The notes beneath the pieces were generated by a model. It saw only the letters and a program-made list of their open reading frames with translations. It had not been told where the DNA came from and made no database searches. The position numbers and the translations under genes were made by a program. 64,000 nt of DNA from Ramlibacter sp. WS9. GTDB taxonomy: Bacteria > Pseudomonadota > Gammaproteobacteria > Burkholderiales > Burkholderiaceae_C. Where the stretch lies: contig NZ_RKMB01000022.1 of assembly GCF_003797765.1 (NCBI RefSeq), positions 36,901-100,900 on the forward strand. The letters run 5' to 3'. Below, one piece after another: positions 25,539 to 33,790 of this stretch; position 1 is the stretch's first letter; each line of letters begins with the position of its first letter.

Positions 25539-26437
25539 AGCGATACCCATCCAAGAGTGGCAAGGCAGCTGCCCAGAAGCAGGACGAGAAGCACGCCGCG
25601 CATGCCCGAGGTGCCGTTCCCCTCGAGCGACGCCGTGTCGTTGGTGGCCGCCAGTACGTCGAAGAACCCGACGCGGCGCTTGCCTTTGCCGTACGCGCTG
25701 AGCAGCGACTTGTGCGCGACGATGTTGACCAGGCGAGGAATGCGCCGCGTGCGGCGCTCCAGCAGCCAGGTCGCCGAGCTGTCGAACAGCCGGCCGCCCT
25801 TGAAGCCCGCCACCACCAGCCGGTGGTGCAGGTAGTAGTCCAGCTCGGACCCGGTCAGCGGCGCCAGGTGGTAGTCGAAGGTGATGCGCTGCTTCAATTG
25901 CCGGATCGACGGGTGGTTGAGTTTGTCTTCCAGTTCGGGCTGGCCGAAGATGATCACCTGCAGCAGCTTGCGCTTCTCTGTCTCCAGGTTCGTCAGCAGG
26001 CGCAACGCTTCCAGTGTCTCAATGGGCATTGCCTGCGCTTCGTCCAGGCAGATCACCACGCGCTTGCCCTGCCCTGTCAGTTCCACGAGGCGCAGCGTCA
26101 GGCGCCGCAGCAGGTGGTGCTGGTTGAAGTTGGCGCCCGGCTCCAGCTCGATCCCGAGCTCCGAGGCCAACTCCATGAAAAGCGAGATGGGCTCGAGGTA
26201 CGGGTTCGGAATGTACGCAACGCAAAAGTCCCTGCCGAGGCTGGACATGAGCTTGCGGCAAAGCAGCGTCTTGCCGGTGCCCACCTCGCCCGTGATCTTG
26301 ATGAAGCCCTCGCCCATGCGTGCGGCCACCAGCAGCGTGTTCAGCGCCTCCTGCGATCCCGCGGACGAGAAAAAGAAGCTCGTGTCCGGCGTGATGCTGA
26401 ACGGGAACTCGCGCAGGCCGAAGTGGCGGAGGTACAT
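25535..26437 (-). CDS. mshM: MshM / ExeA-like AAA ATPase
   Basis: 300 residues. Opens MYLRHFGLREFPFSITPD, the ExeA/MshM signature; Walker A GEVGTGKT at 50-58, Walker B VVICLDEAQAM, and an arginine-rich sensor region. A hydrophobic segment closes the protein (about 280-299), so it could be membrane-tethered by its C-terminus. ExeA-type ATPases help build the secretin channel in the cell wall, consistent with its place directly after mshL. Confidence 0.9.
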   Translation of the reverse strand: MYLRHFGLREFPFSITPDTSFFFSSAGSQEALNTLLVAARMGEGFIKITGEVGTGKTLLCRKLMSSLGRDFCVAYIPNPYLEPISLFMELASELGIELEPGANFNQHHLLRRLTLRLVELTGQGKRVVICLDEAQAMPIETLEALRLLTNLETEKRKLLQVIIFGQPELEDKLNHPSIRQLKQRITFDYHLAPLTGSELDYYLHHRLVVAGFKGGRLFDSSATWLLERRTRRIPRLVNIVAHKSLLSAYGKGKRRVGFFDVLAATNDTASLEGNGTSGMRGVLLVLLLGSCLATLGWVSL

Positions 26438-26441
26438 GGCA

Positions 26442-28424
26442 CTACTGGACCAGGCGCGTGGTCGGCGCGACGTTCATGCGTTCGATACGGCTCTGTGCGG
26501 CATTGATGTCCGTCGTCCAGGTTTCGTCGCCCTTGACGACGGTGGGCTTCAGCAGGATGACCAATTCGCGCTTGACGGTTTGCCGGTTGCTCTTGCCGAA
26601 CAGCGCACCAACCACCGGCACATCCCCCGCCAACGGCACCTTGTCACGGCTGTCAGAGCTGCTTTCAGTCATCAACCCGCCAATCACGATGACCTGCCCG
26701 TCCCTCGACTTCACCACGCTGTCGGTCTCGTTGATGCTGTTCACGGCGAACGGCACGCGCGCGCCGCCCCCGGACGGCGACGCGATCTTTTCCTTCTCGG
26801 TGATCGAATTCACCATCGAATGAACGTGGAGCGTGATGTTGTCGTTGTCGTCGATCTGCGGCGTCACGTCGAGCGCGATTCCGGAGAAAAACGGCTGGTA
26901 GTTGATCGTGGGTGGCGTCGAGATGTTCGAATTGTTGTTCTGGCTGGTGGTCCCGGCCGTTATGTTGGTCACGAACGGCTCTTCGCTACCCACCTTCAGA
27001 ACCGCCTTCTGATTGTTCAATGTTGCGATACGAGGGCTGGACAGCACCTGCACGCGGCCTTGCGATTCCAGGAAGTTAATGAGCGCCGAAAAATTGCTGA
27101 ACTGAAGCGCGACGCCAAGACCCGCAGAAAACGCATTGGGCGTGGCTACACCCAGCAGGCCGCCGCCCAAAACGTCGCCCATGGAACTCGTGAAAATCGC
27201 GGAACCGTCGTCTGCGGTTTGCGAGAGGATGCGGCTCCTTCCGGAGGTGCCATTACTGCCGATCACGTTGGGATTGGCGCCGACTCCGCCCCGGAACAGG
27301 CCTTGTCGGAACCCCGACCAGTTGATGCCCTGCTGCGAGCCGGAGTTCAGTTCGACCTCGATGATTTTCGCCTCGATGATCACCTGACGCTCGATGCTCA
27401 GTTGCATAGAGCGCAGCAGGCTTTCCACTTGACGCAGCTCCTTGGGCAATCCACGCACCACCACGATCCCGCTCATTTGGTTGACCGTCATCGCCCGGCC
27501 GCCGCTGCAACCTTCGGAGCCGCGCATCCGTTCACCAACCTGGGTGTCGCCGACAAACGAGACATCCGCACGGCCACTGCCTGAGCTTCCCGCATTCGTA
27601 GTGGGGCGGTTCTGGATCCTGGCGATTTGGCAACCGAGGACCGTACGCACCGCATCTTCCATCTCGCCCCAGATATCGGACTTCGAGATCGAGCTCAAGC
27701 CGCTGGTCTGGATGGCGGGATAACTTCCGCCAGAGGAGGATCCGGTAGCCCCGGTGGTTCCGCTTGTCGTGTTGCCAGTGCCGCCGCCTCCGGTCGTCCC
27801 GCTACCACTGCTGCCGCCCGACGAGTTGGGTGATGCGCCGCCCACCACCTGCACATCGCTAACGCCCCTGCGCTGGCCCAAGATGTAGTTGACTTGGTAC
27901 AGCTTGGTGCGCATCTCAGGCGGCTGCACATAGATGCGATTCCCGTCCACCGTGTATTCGTAGCCGTACATCTCACGGATTGCGTCGAGCGCCTCAAAGA
28001 CCGTCACATCCTTGAGGTTGACAGTAAGGGACTCTGAGACCCCCGTACCCGAGGCTGACGCTACCTGCCCAGCAGCAACCGGCGTGGAGGGCGGAATGGT
28101 CTTGGGACTGAGGAGAACGCTATACGGCGTGTCCTGCACAATCGCCAGCAACACTTGACCGATCGGTGCGTCCGTCACCTTCAGGTCAAAGCGCTGCTCG
28201 AGTTGGCGCGCCGATGCCCGAGGTGTTCCGCCGCGCAGTGGAGGCAACAAGGAGTTGCTCACCGTCGGCGGCAACCCAGGCGTGGGCTCGGCGCGCGGAC
28301 GCGGCACGGCAGCTTGCTGCATCTCTGCGTTGATGCGGGTCTGCACCGTCTGGTCATGGGGCAGCATGGGAACGCTGCACCCAAACAAGACGGGGGCCAA
28401 ACACGGGATCAGATATCGCCTCAT
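26442..28424 (-). CDS. mshL: MSHA secretin MshL
   Basis: 660 residues. Lipoprotein signal with LFGC (Cys16); an N-terminal secretin/TonB short domain (LEQRFDLKVTDAPIGQVLLAIVQ), an N1-type domain with YVQPPEMRTKLYQVNYI, then a Gly/Ser/Thr-rich insert (about 196-235), and the C-terminal secretin core (VQVLSSPRIATLNNQKAVLKVG, VVKSRDGQVIVIGGLM). It forms the outer-membrane pore through which the pilus passes. The Gly/Ser/Thr insert is a likely flexible linker. It starts within 4 nt of the mshK stop. Confidence 0.93.
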   Translation of the reverse strand: MRRYLIPCLAPVLFGCSVPMLPHDQTVQTRINAEMQQAAVPRPRAEPTPGLPPTVSNSLLPPLRGGTPRASARQLEQRFDLKVTDAPIGQVLLAIVQDTPYSVLLSPKTIPPSTPVAAGQVASASGTGVSESLTVNLKDVTVFEALDAIREMYGYEYTVDGNRIYVQPPEMRTKLYQVNYILGQRRGVSDVQVVGGASPNSSGGSSGSGTTGGGGTGNTTSGTTGATGSSSGGSYPAIQTSGLSSISKSDIWGEMEDAVRTVLGCQIARIQNRPTTNAGSSGSGRADVSFVGDTQVGERMRGSEGCSGGRAMTVNQMSGIVVVRGLPKELRQVESLLRSMQLSIERQVIIEAKIIEVELNSGSQQGINWSGFRQGLFRGGVGANPNVIGSNGTSGRSRILSQTADDGSAIFTSSMGDVLGGGLLGVATPNAFSAGLGVALQFSNFSALINFLESQGRVQVLSSPRIATLNNQKAVLKVGSEEPFVTNITAGTTSQNNNSNISTPPTINYQPFFSGIALDVTPQIDDNDNITLHVHSMVNSITEKEKIASPSGGGARVPFAVNSINETDSVVKSRDGQVIVIGGLMTESSSDSRDKVPLAGDVPVVGALFGKSNRQTVKRELVILLKPTVVKGDETWTTDINAAQSRIERMNVAPTTRLVQ

Positions 28425-28858
28425 TTGCCTTCTCCAATCACAATTTTCTTTTGCACCTTGGGCGACCCCTGCAGTGGGGTCTGCCTTCCTGGCTCGGTTT
28501 TCTCGACACTGGAATTCACGAGTGTTTTCTCGAGCACGCCACCCTTTTGCCAGACTGCGCCATCGGCATTGATCGCGACGAGCTTGGCACCGTTGTGAGT
28601 GTCACCCGGCCGGATGGCTTCACCATCGACCATGGCGAACCTGCGGGTAGGTCCCGTCACGAAGATCTGAACCTCGGGAGTTGCTGCCTCGGCCACCGGC
28701 TCGGCACCTGGCTTGGCCGCCTGCGCGGCGAGCCAGGCGGGCGCGGGGCGCGTGGGGTCGGCCATCTGGGCGTGGCATGGCGACAAGGCGGCCAGGACCA
28801 GCGTCACGGCTGTGTGGCCACTGTAGCGAAGAATGGATGTTTGCATGGTTCGCCTCAT
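28421..28858 (-). CDS. mshK: MSHA biogenesis protein MshK (PilP-like)
   Basis: 145 residues from the ATG at 28858, which overlaps the mshJ stop by 4 nt; MQTSILRYSG at 28846 is an alternative start. Signal peptide, then ADPTRPAPAWL and a C-terminal beta domain (LNSSVEK-type here LVNSSVEKT, GDTHNGAKLVAINADGAVW), as in MshK/PilP-type periplasmic proteins that link the inner-membrane complex to the secretin. Assignment leans on position between mshJ and mshL. Confidence 0.82.
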   Translation of the reverse strand: MRRTMQTSILRYSGHTAVTLVLAALSPCHAQMADPTRPAPAWLAAQAAKPGAEPVAEAATPEVQIFVTGPTRRFAMVDGEAIRPGDTHNGAKLVAINADGAVWQKGGVLEKTLVNSSVEKTEPGRQTPLQGSPKVQKKIVIGEGK

Positions 28859-29529
28859 CCCAGCGGCAACTCTTGCCGGGCACTCAGTGTGTGGATCGTC
28901 ATCTTGAGCGTCGCGTCAGGATAGGCAAGCGTTTCCAGCCGCACATTTCCCCAAAAAACGCCCTTTGCGTTACGCTCAAGTTCCTGCATGTAGGCCACCA
29001 GTGCGGGATAGCTCCCCTGCACCGTCACTTCGATCCCGTGCTTGTAGAGAGCCGGTGCGGGGGCAGCACCCGCCGTCTTCATGTCGGCCATCCCGACCGC
29101 TGGCGCCGCGCCCACCCGAAGAAATATGTCAACTGGCAGTGTCTTGAGAGAGACGAGGGTCAGTCCAGGTTTGGATGTCGTCGTTGCACGGATCAATTGG
29201 AGCAAGTTCACATCCACCGAGGCATGGGCGATCACCGCATCACCCTGCGCGGCCGTATTGCGCAGTTCGTCTCGCTCGGCGCGTTGCCTGGCAAGCGGAT
29301 CGACCTTGCCTGGATCCTCTAGCACCCGCAATGCCTTGGTCACCGCGTCCAGCTCGACTTGCTGCTGCTCTATCTGTGTGCCGAGTGCCCTGGCAGTACT
29401 CTGCTGCGGCCGTAGCAACGCGAATTCGAATATGAAGTAGACAACGCCGACAAGAGCGGCGATCGCCCACAACCGCTCACGCATGCTGAGCGCCTGGAAC
29501 TGTTTGACGAGGGGCGTGAAATATTTCAT
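28855..29529 (-). CDS. mshJ: MSHA biogenesis protein MshJ (PilO-like)
   Basis: 224 residues: a short cytoplasmic N-terminus, one membrane segment (about 20-40, LWAIAALVGVVYFIFEFALL), a coiled coil (RALGTQIEQQQVELDAVTKALRVLEDPG) and a ferredoxin-like periplasmic domain ending in VRLETLAYPDATLKMTIHTLS. Same build as PilO/GspM. It pairs with the upstream PilN-like protein in the alignment complex. Confidence 0.87.
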   Translation of the reverse strand: MKYFTPLVKQFQALSMRERLWAIAALVGVVYFIFEFALLRPQQSTARALGTQIEQQQVELDAVTKALRVLEDPGKVDPLARQRAERDELRNTAAQGDAVIAHASVDVNLLQLIRATTTSKPGLTLVSLKTLPVDIFLRVGAAPAVGMADMKTAGAAPAPALYKHGIEVTVQGSYPALVAYMQELERNAKGVFWGNVRLETLAYPDATLKMTIHTLSARQELPLG

Positions 29530-29533
29530 GGCT

Positions 29534-30139
29534 TCAGGACAGCTTGAACGCTATGACAGCCAGGGCCGGGGCAGCGTTCGGAGCGCCCGGCTTGGCCACG
29601 TTTTCGGGGGTCAGCTCCAGCGAGTTGAATCGCACAGCGGTTGAACCGAAGGCTTCATTGAGCCGTCTTGCATACGCCATGACCGATTCACTGCGCAGAG
29701 CCCGCCCACTGATGCTGACGGAACCACCGCCCTTGGTCACCGTGACGCTGGTAAGCCAGACCCCGTCTTCCGAAATCGCGGCCAGCGTCCGGTAATGCTG
29801 CGAAAAACCTTGAGGACTGCCCAGGCTTCCGGCACGAACTTCTCGGACGAGCTGGCCCATGGCGTCGGCACGAGGGCGCAAAGCGGAGATTTCAGCGGCC
29901 AGGGCCGCAGGGTCACCCTGCGCGGCGCTCTTCTGCTGCACCGCCTGGACGACGGCGCGCAACTGCACGAGCTGCCTCTGTCCCGCGGCGGCGGTTTCTC
30001 GCAGCCGGTTTGTCTGCGACATGATGGCCTGAAAATTAACCAGCAAGCCAATCAACACCACACCAACGCCCGCCAGCATCCAGGCCGTTGTGTTGGCTGA
30101 TCGGTCCTTGGGCTGAAGAAGGTTGATCTGTTGGCTCAT
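29534..30139 (-). CDS. PilN-like fimbrial assembly protein (MshI2)
   Basis: 201 residues. MSQQINLLQPK is the standard PilN N-terminus that docks into the PilM-like ATPase fold; a membrane segment (about 20-40) and coiled coil follow, then a periplasmic fold with VWLTSVTVTKGGGSVSISGRAL, the usual PilN strand pattern. It overlaps the PilM-like gene by 4 nt. Called MshI2 in some MSHA loci. Confidence 0.87.
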   Translation of the reverse strand: MSQQINLLQPKDRSANTTAWMLAGVGVVLIGLLVNFQAIMSQTNRLRETAAAGQRQLVQLRAVVQAVQQKSAAQGDPAALAAEISALRPRADAMGQLVREVRAGSLGSPQGFSQHYRTLAAISEDGVWLTSVTVTKGGGSVSISGRALRSESVMAYARRLNEAFGSTAVRFNSLELTPENVAKPGAPNAAPALAVIAFKLS

Positions 30140-31095
30140 GTTGTCTTCCTTAGGCCGCGCAGGGCAGCGCCCAGCGCAACCAGATAGCGGGCCTGCGCCT
30201 CCGGCTGCGCCAGTTGGGGCGCGGCGGAGATATCGAAGATCGACGCGAGATCAAGCATCTGCACGGGCACCGGCAGTTTGCCGGCAAGGTGGCGCCCCAG
30301 CTCCAACGGGGTTGGCGACGGCCCAACCACGATGCGTTCGATCGACACGAAGGGGTGCGTTCGCGTGATCAGCTCCATGGATTGGTAAACCTGCTGCGTC
30401 ACGCGATCAAGAAATTTTCGCTTTCGTTGCTCATCGCCGGAGAGAACTTCGTCCATCGGTTGGGCAATGAACCTGTCCAGATACAGCTCACCCCTGAAGG
30501 TGAACGTGCTCGTCACGCCGGCCGGGCTCACAGTCAACAGGCCCAAACCTTCGTTCTTTTTTTCCAGCAAGCCAGCAATGTTGCGCAGCGCGGTTTCGCG
30601 AATGTCGATCGCCTTGAGGGCGGGCTTGGCGTGCTTGAACCAGCCCGCCTGTTCGTCCAGCAACGACTTGCGCGCAACAATCGCATAGAGTTGCTTCTCG
30701 CGATCGGGCTGAAACTCCACGGTGGGTATTCGCATCCATGAGAGCCCCGCTTCGCTCACAGGGAACTCGATCATCGATGCGATCGACCAGCGAAGGCTCG
30801 CATCCATTTCTGAATCGAGCACAGGTGCTTCTGGCATCACGAGCACCTGGTAGCTGCCTCGCGCCAGCGCAAGCGTGCAAGGATAGCCCGCGCCCCCTAC
30901 CTTCTTCATCAAGTCCGCTATGGCTTGCGCGCCTATTGAGACGGCGGAGCTGTGCGCGCACTGGAGGACCTGCGGTCTGCGACTCGGATAGCGCGATGTG
31001 CGCACACTCACCGCAGCGAAGGTGCCATCAGCGGCCGCGTCGAACGCCGTCCAACCTTGGGTGCCCGATCCGAACATGGGCCAATAAAGGTTCAT
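30136..31095 (-). CDS. mshI: MSHA biogenesis protein MshI (PilM-like)
   Basis: 319 residues from the ATG at 31095, which has a GAGGGG ribosome site; the frame is open to 31146 but no site supports that. Actin-like PilM-type fold: phosphate-binding-like strands are weak, but SEMDASLRWSIASMIEFPVSEAGL and KPALKAIDIRETALRNI match PilM/MshI. It is the cytoplasmic member of the MshI-I2-J-K alignment complex and the first gene of the minus-strand arm. Confidence 0.85.
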   Translation of the reverse strand: MNLYWPMFGSGTQGWTAFDAAADGTFAAVSVRTSRYPSRRPQVLQCAHSSAVSIGAQAIADLMKKVGGAGYPCTLALARGSYQVLVMPEAPVLDSEMDASLRWSIASMIEFPVSEAGLSWMRIPTVEFQPDREKQLYAIVARKSLLDEQAGWFKHAKPALKAIDIRETALRNIAGLLEKKNEGLGLLTVSPAGVTSTFTFRGELYLDRFIAQPMDEVLSGDEQRKRKFLDRVTQQVYQSMELITRTHPFVSIERIVVGPSPTPLELGRHLAGKLPVPVQMLDLASIFDISAAPQLAQPEAQARYLVALGAALRGLRKTT

Positions 31096-31446
31096 GCTTG
31101 CATTCCCCTCTCGCCCCCTGTCACAGGAGCGGCTGCGTGGCCTCACAGATGTCGAGCGCTAAAAACCGCAGTTCAAAGACAACTCACCTTCACACCTGTG
31201 ATGCGATTCATCATGTCACACAAGGTTAGATTTTGTATATAGGTTCTTACAACAAAGTGTGCTGTACGGGGGACATCACGCAAATGCACTATGTCCTTTT
31301 GCAAGTACACGTGTGACACTTTTTTGGCCTCTTGGTTTTGCACACAGTAGTTACACCTTGCGTTCAGCCAAAAGACCTAGTCCATCTAGTCGAAAGCGGA
31401 GATTCCATCGCCTATCCACCGTTCAAACAGCCTACGGAGATCACTC
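31096..31446. promoter_or_regulatory. Divergent regulatory region between mshI and the first pilin
   Basis: 351 bases with no gene, more AT-rich than its surroundings (a TTTTGTATATAGG tract at about 31230-31243). It must drive both MSHA arms. The heptamer TGTCACA occurs at 31119-31125 and 31214-31220, and its complement TGTGACA at 31312-31318; the first sits in a CCTGT-C-ACAGG palindrome. TGATG-CGATT-CATCA (31199-31213) is another short dyad. These look like operator material. I could not find a sigma-54 site with correct -24/-12 spacing or a convincing sigma-70 pair. Confidence 0.55.
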
Positions 31447-31830
31447 ATGCGTACACATCAACTTCGCAAACCCCTGCAATCGGGCTTCACGCTGATCGAA
31501 CTGATCATCGTCATCGTGGTGATCGGCATTCTTGCCGCGGTGGCCATACCCAAGTACCAGGACTTGACTGCGCAAGCCAACGTGGGCGTGCTCAAGGCCG
31601 CTGCAGGCGCGGCTGCCTCCGCCAGCGCGGTGCAGTACTCGCTGCAGCAGGGGGGTCTGACGCATACGACGATTACCAACTGCTCGGCGTTGACCGCCCT
31701 GATTGAGGTTCCGTCCGGCGTTGCGATCACAGCGGCTGCGCTGGCCACGGGAGCCGGCGGCTCATGCACCTTCACCGGCCCCGGCGGGTCGACTTACACC
31801 GCGACGAACATCTATGGCGTACCGGCATAA
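31447..31830 (+). CDS. mshA: MSHA-type major pilin, copy 1
   Basis: 127 residues. Prepilin site SG/FTLIELI (cleavage after Gly13, Glu at +5) and the ~25-residue hydrophobic helix IIVIVVIGILAAVAIPKYQDL are classical type IVa. The globular part is short, with two cysteines (TNCSAL, GGSCTF) for the D-loop disulfide. A GGAGA ribosome site lies 6 bases before the ATG. It is followed by a near-identical copy; the pair are the probable pilus shaft subunits. Confidence 0.92.
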   Translation: MRTHQLRKPLQSGFTLIELIIVIVVIGILAAVAIPKYQDLTAQANVGVLKAAAGAAASASAVQYSLQQGGLTHTTITNCSALTALIEVPSGVAITAAALATGAGGSCTFTGPGGSTYTATNIYGVPA

Positions 31831-31845
31831 GGATGTGACATGACA

Positions 31846-31871
31846 GGGCGGGGCCGGCAGCGGTACCGCCC
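31846..31871 (+). promoter_or_regulatory. Hairpin after pilin copy 1
   Basis: GGGCGG (31846-31851) pairs with CCGCCC (31866-31871) around a 14-base GC-rich loop, 15 bases after the stop of the first pilin. No T-run follows, so a stabilising or partially terminating mRNA structure is more likely than a full terminator. Confidence 0.45.
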
Positions 31872-31910
31872 CAATTCACCCATCAACCTCAATAGCTTTC
31901 GGAGATCCTC

Positions 31911-32294
31911 ATGCGTACACGCCAATTTCACAAGCCACTGCAATCCGGCTTCACGCTGATCGAGTTGATCATCGTCATCGTGGTGATCGGCATCCTTGCC
32001 GCGGTGGCTATCCCAAAGTATCAGGACCTGACTGCAGAAGCCAATGTCGGCGTGCTAAAGGCGGCTGCGGGGGCGGCTGCCTCGGCTAGCGCAGTGCAAT
32101 ATTCGCTGCAGCAGGGAAATCTCACGCACACGACCATCACCAACTGCTCGGCTTTGACCTCGCTGATCGAAGTTCCCGCCGGCGTTTCGATCACAGCAGC
32201 CGCATTGGCAACCGGGCCCGGCGGCTCGTGCACGTTCACCGGCCCCGGCAGTTCGTCGTACACCGCGACCAACATTTACGGCGTACCGGCATAA
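31911..32294 (+). CDS. mshA: MSHA-type major pilin, copy 2 (tandem duplicate)
   Basis: 127 residues, the same length as copy 1 with only about 11 substitutions, three of them in the leader peptide and the rest mostly in surface loops of the C-terminal half. Prepilin site, hydrophobic helix and both cysteines are kept. The leader DNA CGGAGATC...CTCATGCGTACAC is also shared with copy 1, so the duplication included the ribosome site. Two functional shaft subunits, or one reserve/variant copy, are both possible. Confidence 0.92.
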   Translation: MRTRQFHKPLQSGFTLIELIIVIVVIGILAAVAIPKYQDLTAEANVGVLKAAAGAAASASAVQYSLQQGNLTHTTITNCSALTSLIEVPAGVSITAAALATGPGGSCTFTGPGSSSYTATNIYGVPA

Positions 32295-32301
32295 GCCAAG
32301 G

Positions 32302-32326
32302 CTGGGCCGGCAACGGTCCGGCCCAG
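32302..32326 (+). promoter_or_regulatory. Strong hairpin between pilin copy 2 and mshC
   Basis: CTGGGCCGG (32302-32310) and CCGGCCCAG (32318-32326) are perfect complements around the loop CAACGGT. It ends 14 bases before the mshC ATG and is followed only by TTGT. A stable structure here could protect the pilin mRNA 3' end and cut expression of the minor pilins, giving excess major pilin; it may also hide the weak mshC ribosome site. Confidence 0.6.
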
Positions 32327-32340
32327 TTGTACCGCCTCAA

Positions 32341-32829
32341 ATGACCACACCTGTGCGAACACTTCAAGCGGGTTTCACACTGATCGAGCTGATCATCGTG
32401 ATCGTGGTGATTGGCGTGCTGAGCGTCTACGCCGCCGTCAAGAACGGCTCGTCAGGTGACTACACGCTCCATTCGCAAGCGCAGACCATGGTCAGCGACT
32501 TGCGCCATGCACAGGCGTTGGCCACCACCCTGGGCAAGAGCTTGCGAATTTCGATCATCACCGGCACCAATGGCAGCTATAGCGTGAGTTGCGTCACCCC
32601 GGGTGCGTCGCCTTGCAACTCCGTCGTCAATACGCCGATGACCAACCCCCTGACTGGGTCAAACTTCGCGGTCGCTCTTGAGAAAGATATTTCCTTGAGC
32701 GGCACTGCCACCCTCGATATCAACAGCCTTGGCAAGCCCGCGGCCGCCGCGGCCTACGTGCTGACTGCCGGGAGCACTTCCAAAAACGTGACAGTTTCCG
32801 CTGTGACGGGTTTCGTGAATGCGCCATGA
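32341..32829 (+). CDS. mshC: Minor pilin-like protein MshC (GspH/FimT type)
   Basis: 162 residues. Prepilin site AG/FTLIELI with cleavage after Gly11, then a hydrophobic helix and a beta-rich domain (ATLDINSLGKPAAAAAYVLTAGSTSKNVTVS) as in GspH/FimT pseudopilins. SVSCVTPGASPC gives a cysteine pair. No Shine-Dalgarno site is visible before the ATG, which sits just after the strong hairpin. It overlaps mshD by 4 nt. Confidence 0.83.
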   Translation: MTTPVRTLQAGFTLIELIIVIVVIGVLSVYAAVKNGSSGDYTLHSQAQTMVSDLRHAQALATTLGKSLRISIITGTNGSYSVSCVTPGASPCNSVVNTPMTNPLTGSNFAVALEKDISLSGTATLDINSLGKPAAAAAYVLTAGSTSKNVTVSAVTGFVNAP

Positions 32830-33257
32830 ACAAATATCGTACGGACCTTCGGCGGAGAGATCACGGATTCACGCTGATCGAGTGCATCATCGTCATCGTC
32901 GTGCTCGCAATCGCCGGCACGGGGATCGCCGCGATGCAAGGCAACATCTTCGATGGCCAGTCGTCGGTCAAGGACCTGCAGATCCGCATCCGCCTCATGG
33001 AGGAGTGTGCTGAGCAGGTGCTCGCGGTGAGGCGCTTCACCGTCGACGAATCCTATGCCGCGGTGTCCAACGGAAGCTTCGGCACCAACCTCTGCGGGGG
33101 ACTGACGGCCCCCGCCCAAGCTGGCTATGCGATCCCGACTGTATCCATCACCGAAGGCTACACCGGCACTGCCTGCCCAACCAACGGCACGTGCAAGCTC
33201 GTGACGATCACGCAGAACGGCATGACGCCGCTGACCCTGATGTTGGCTGACTACTGA
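32826..33257 (+). CDS. mshD: Minor pilin-like protein MshD (GspI/PilV type)
   Basis: 143 residues. Prepilin site HG/FTLIECIIVIVV, cleavage after Gly14, with a Cys in the helix where most have Leu. Small soluble domain with NLCGG and TACPTNGTCKL cysteines. The position after mshC and before mshO gives the name. Probably part of the priming/tip complex. Confidence 0.8.
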   Translation: MNKYRTDLRRRDHGFTLIECIIVIVVLAIAGTGIAAMQGNIFDGQSSVKDLQIRIRLMEECAEQVLAVRRFTVDESYAAVSNGSFGTNLCGGLTAPAQAGYAIPTVSITEGYTGTACPTNGTCKLVTITQNGMTPLTLMLADY

Positions 33258-33259
33258 TC

Positions 33260-33790
33260 ATGATCCGAACGACAAGATCCCCTTTCCTCCAGCGTGGCTT
33301 CACGCTGATGGAACTGGTCATCGTCGTTGTCGTCCTTGGCTTCCTGTCGGCCGTCGGATCCACGATGATCGTCGACACATTCAAGACGACGAAGATGGTT
33401 TATGCAAGCCAGTCCGCCGCCACCCAGGCCCGGTACGCAGTCGAACGGCTGGCTCGCGAGATTCGCCAGGTGAAATACACCGGCAGCAACTACGTGATTG
33501 GCTCGATTACTTCGCCGGCATCTTCCGCCTCCTTCACGAACGTCATCAATGGCGTCGAACAGGCGGTCTCTGTGGACGTGAACGGCACGGACCTGCGCCT
33601 CAGCTACGGCGCCCCCTTGGTTCTGTGCGGCAACGTGAGCGGCTTCACGGTGAATTACCTCCAGCTCGATAACAGCGCCGCCACGTCAACAGCGAATGTG
33701 CGCTTCGTCGTCATCAGCCTCACGGTGACCGATGGCACCAGTGGACAGTCGATCACCGAGCGTCTACGCGTTGCCTTGAGGAGTTCATGA
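33260..33790 (+). CDS. mshO: Minor pilin-like protein MshO (GspJ/PilW type)
   Basis: 176 residues. Prepilin site RG/FTLMELVIVVVVLGF (cleavage after Gly13), QARYAVERLAREIRQVKY, a run typical of GspJ/PilW/MshO pseudopilins, then a beta domain ending RLRVALRSS. It overlaps the next gene by 4 nt. GspJ-type proteins cap the minor-pilin tip complex with GspI- and GspH-like partners, here mshD and mshC. Confidence 0.85.
   Translation: MIRTTRSPFLQRGFTLMELVIVVVVLGFLSAVGSTMIVDTFKTTKMVYASQSAATQARYAVERLAREIRQVKYTGSNYVIGSITSPASSASFTNVINGVEQAVSVDVNGTDLRLSYGAPLVLCGNVSGFTVNYLQLDNSAATSTANVRFVVISLTVTDGTSGQSITERLRVALRSS

Noticed and set aside
31320..31350. Candidate sigma-54 promoter (TTGGCC...TTTTGCA) before the first pilin
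   Set aside because: The GG and GC elements are separated by 12 bases instead of the required 10.
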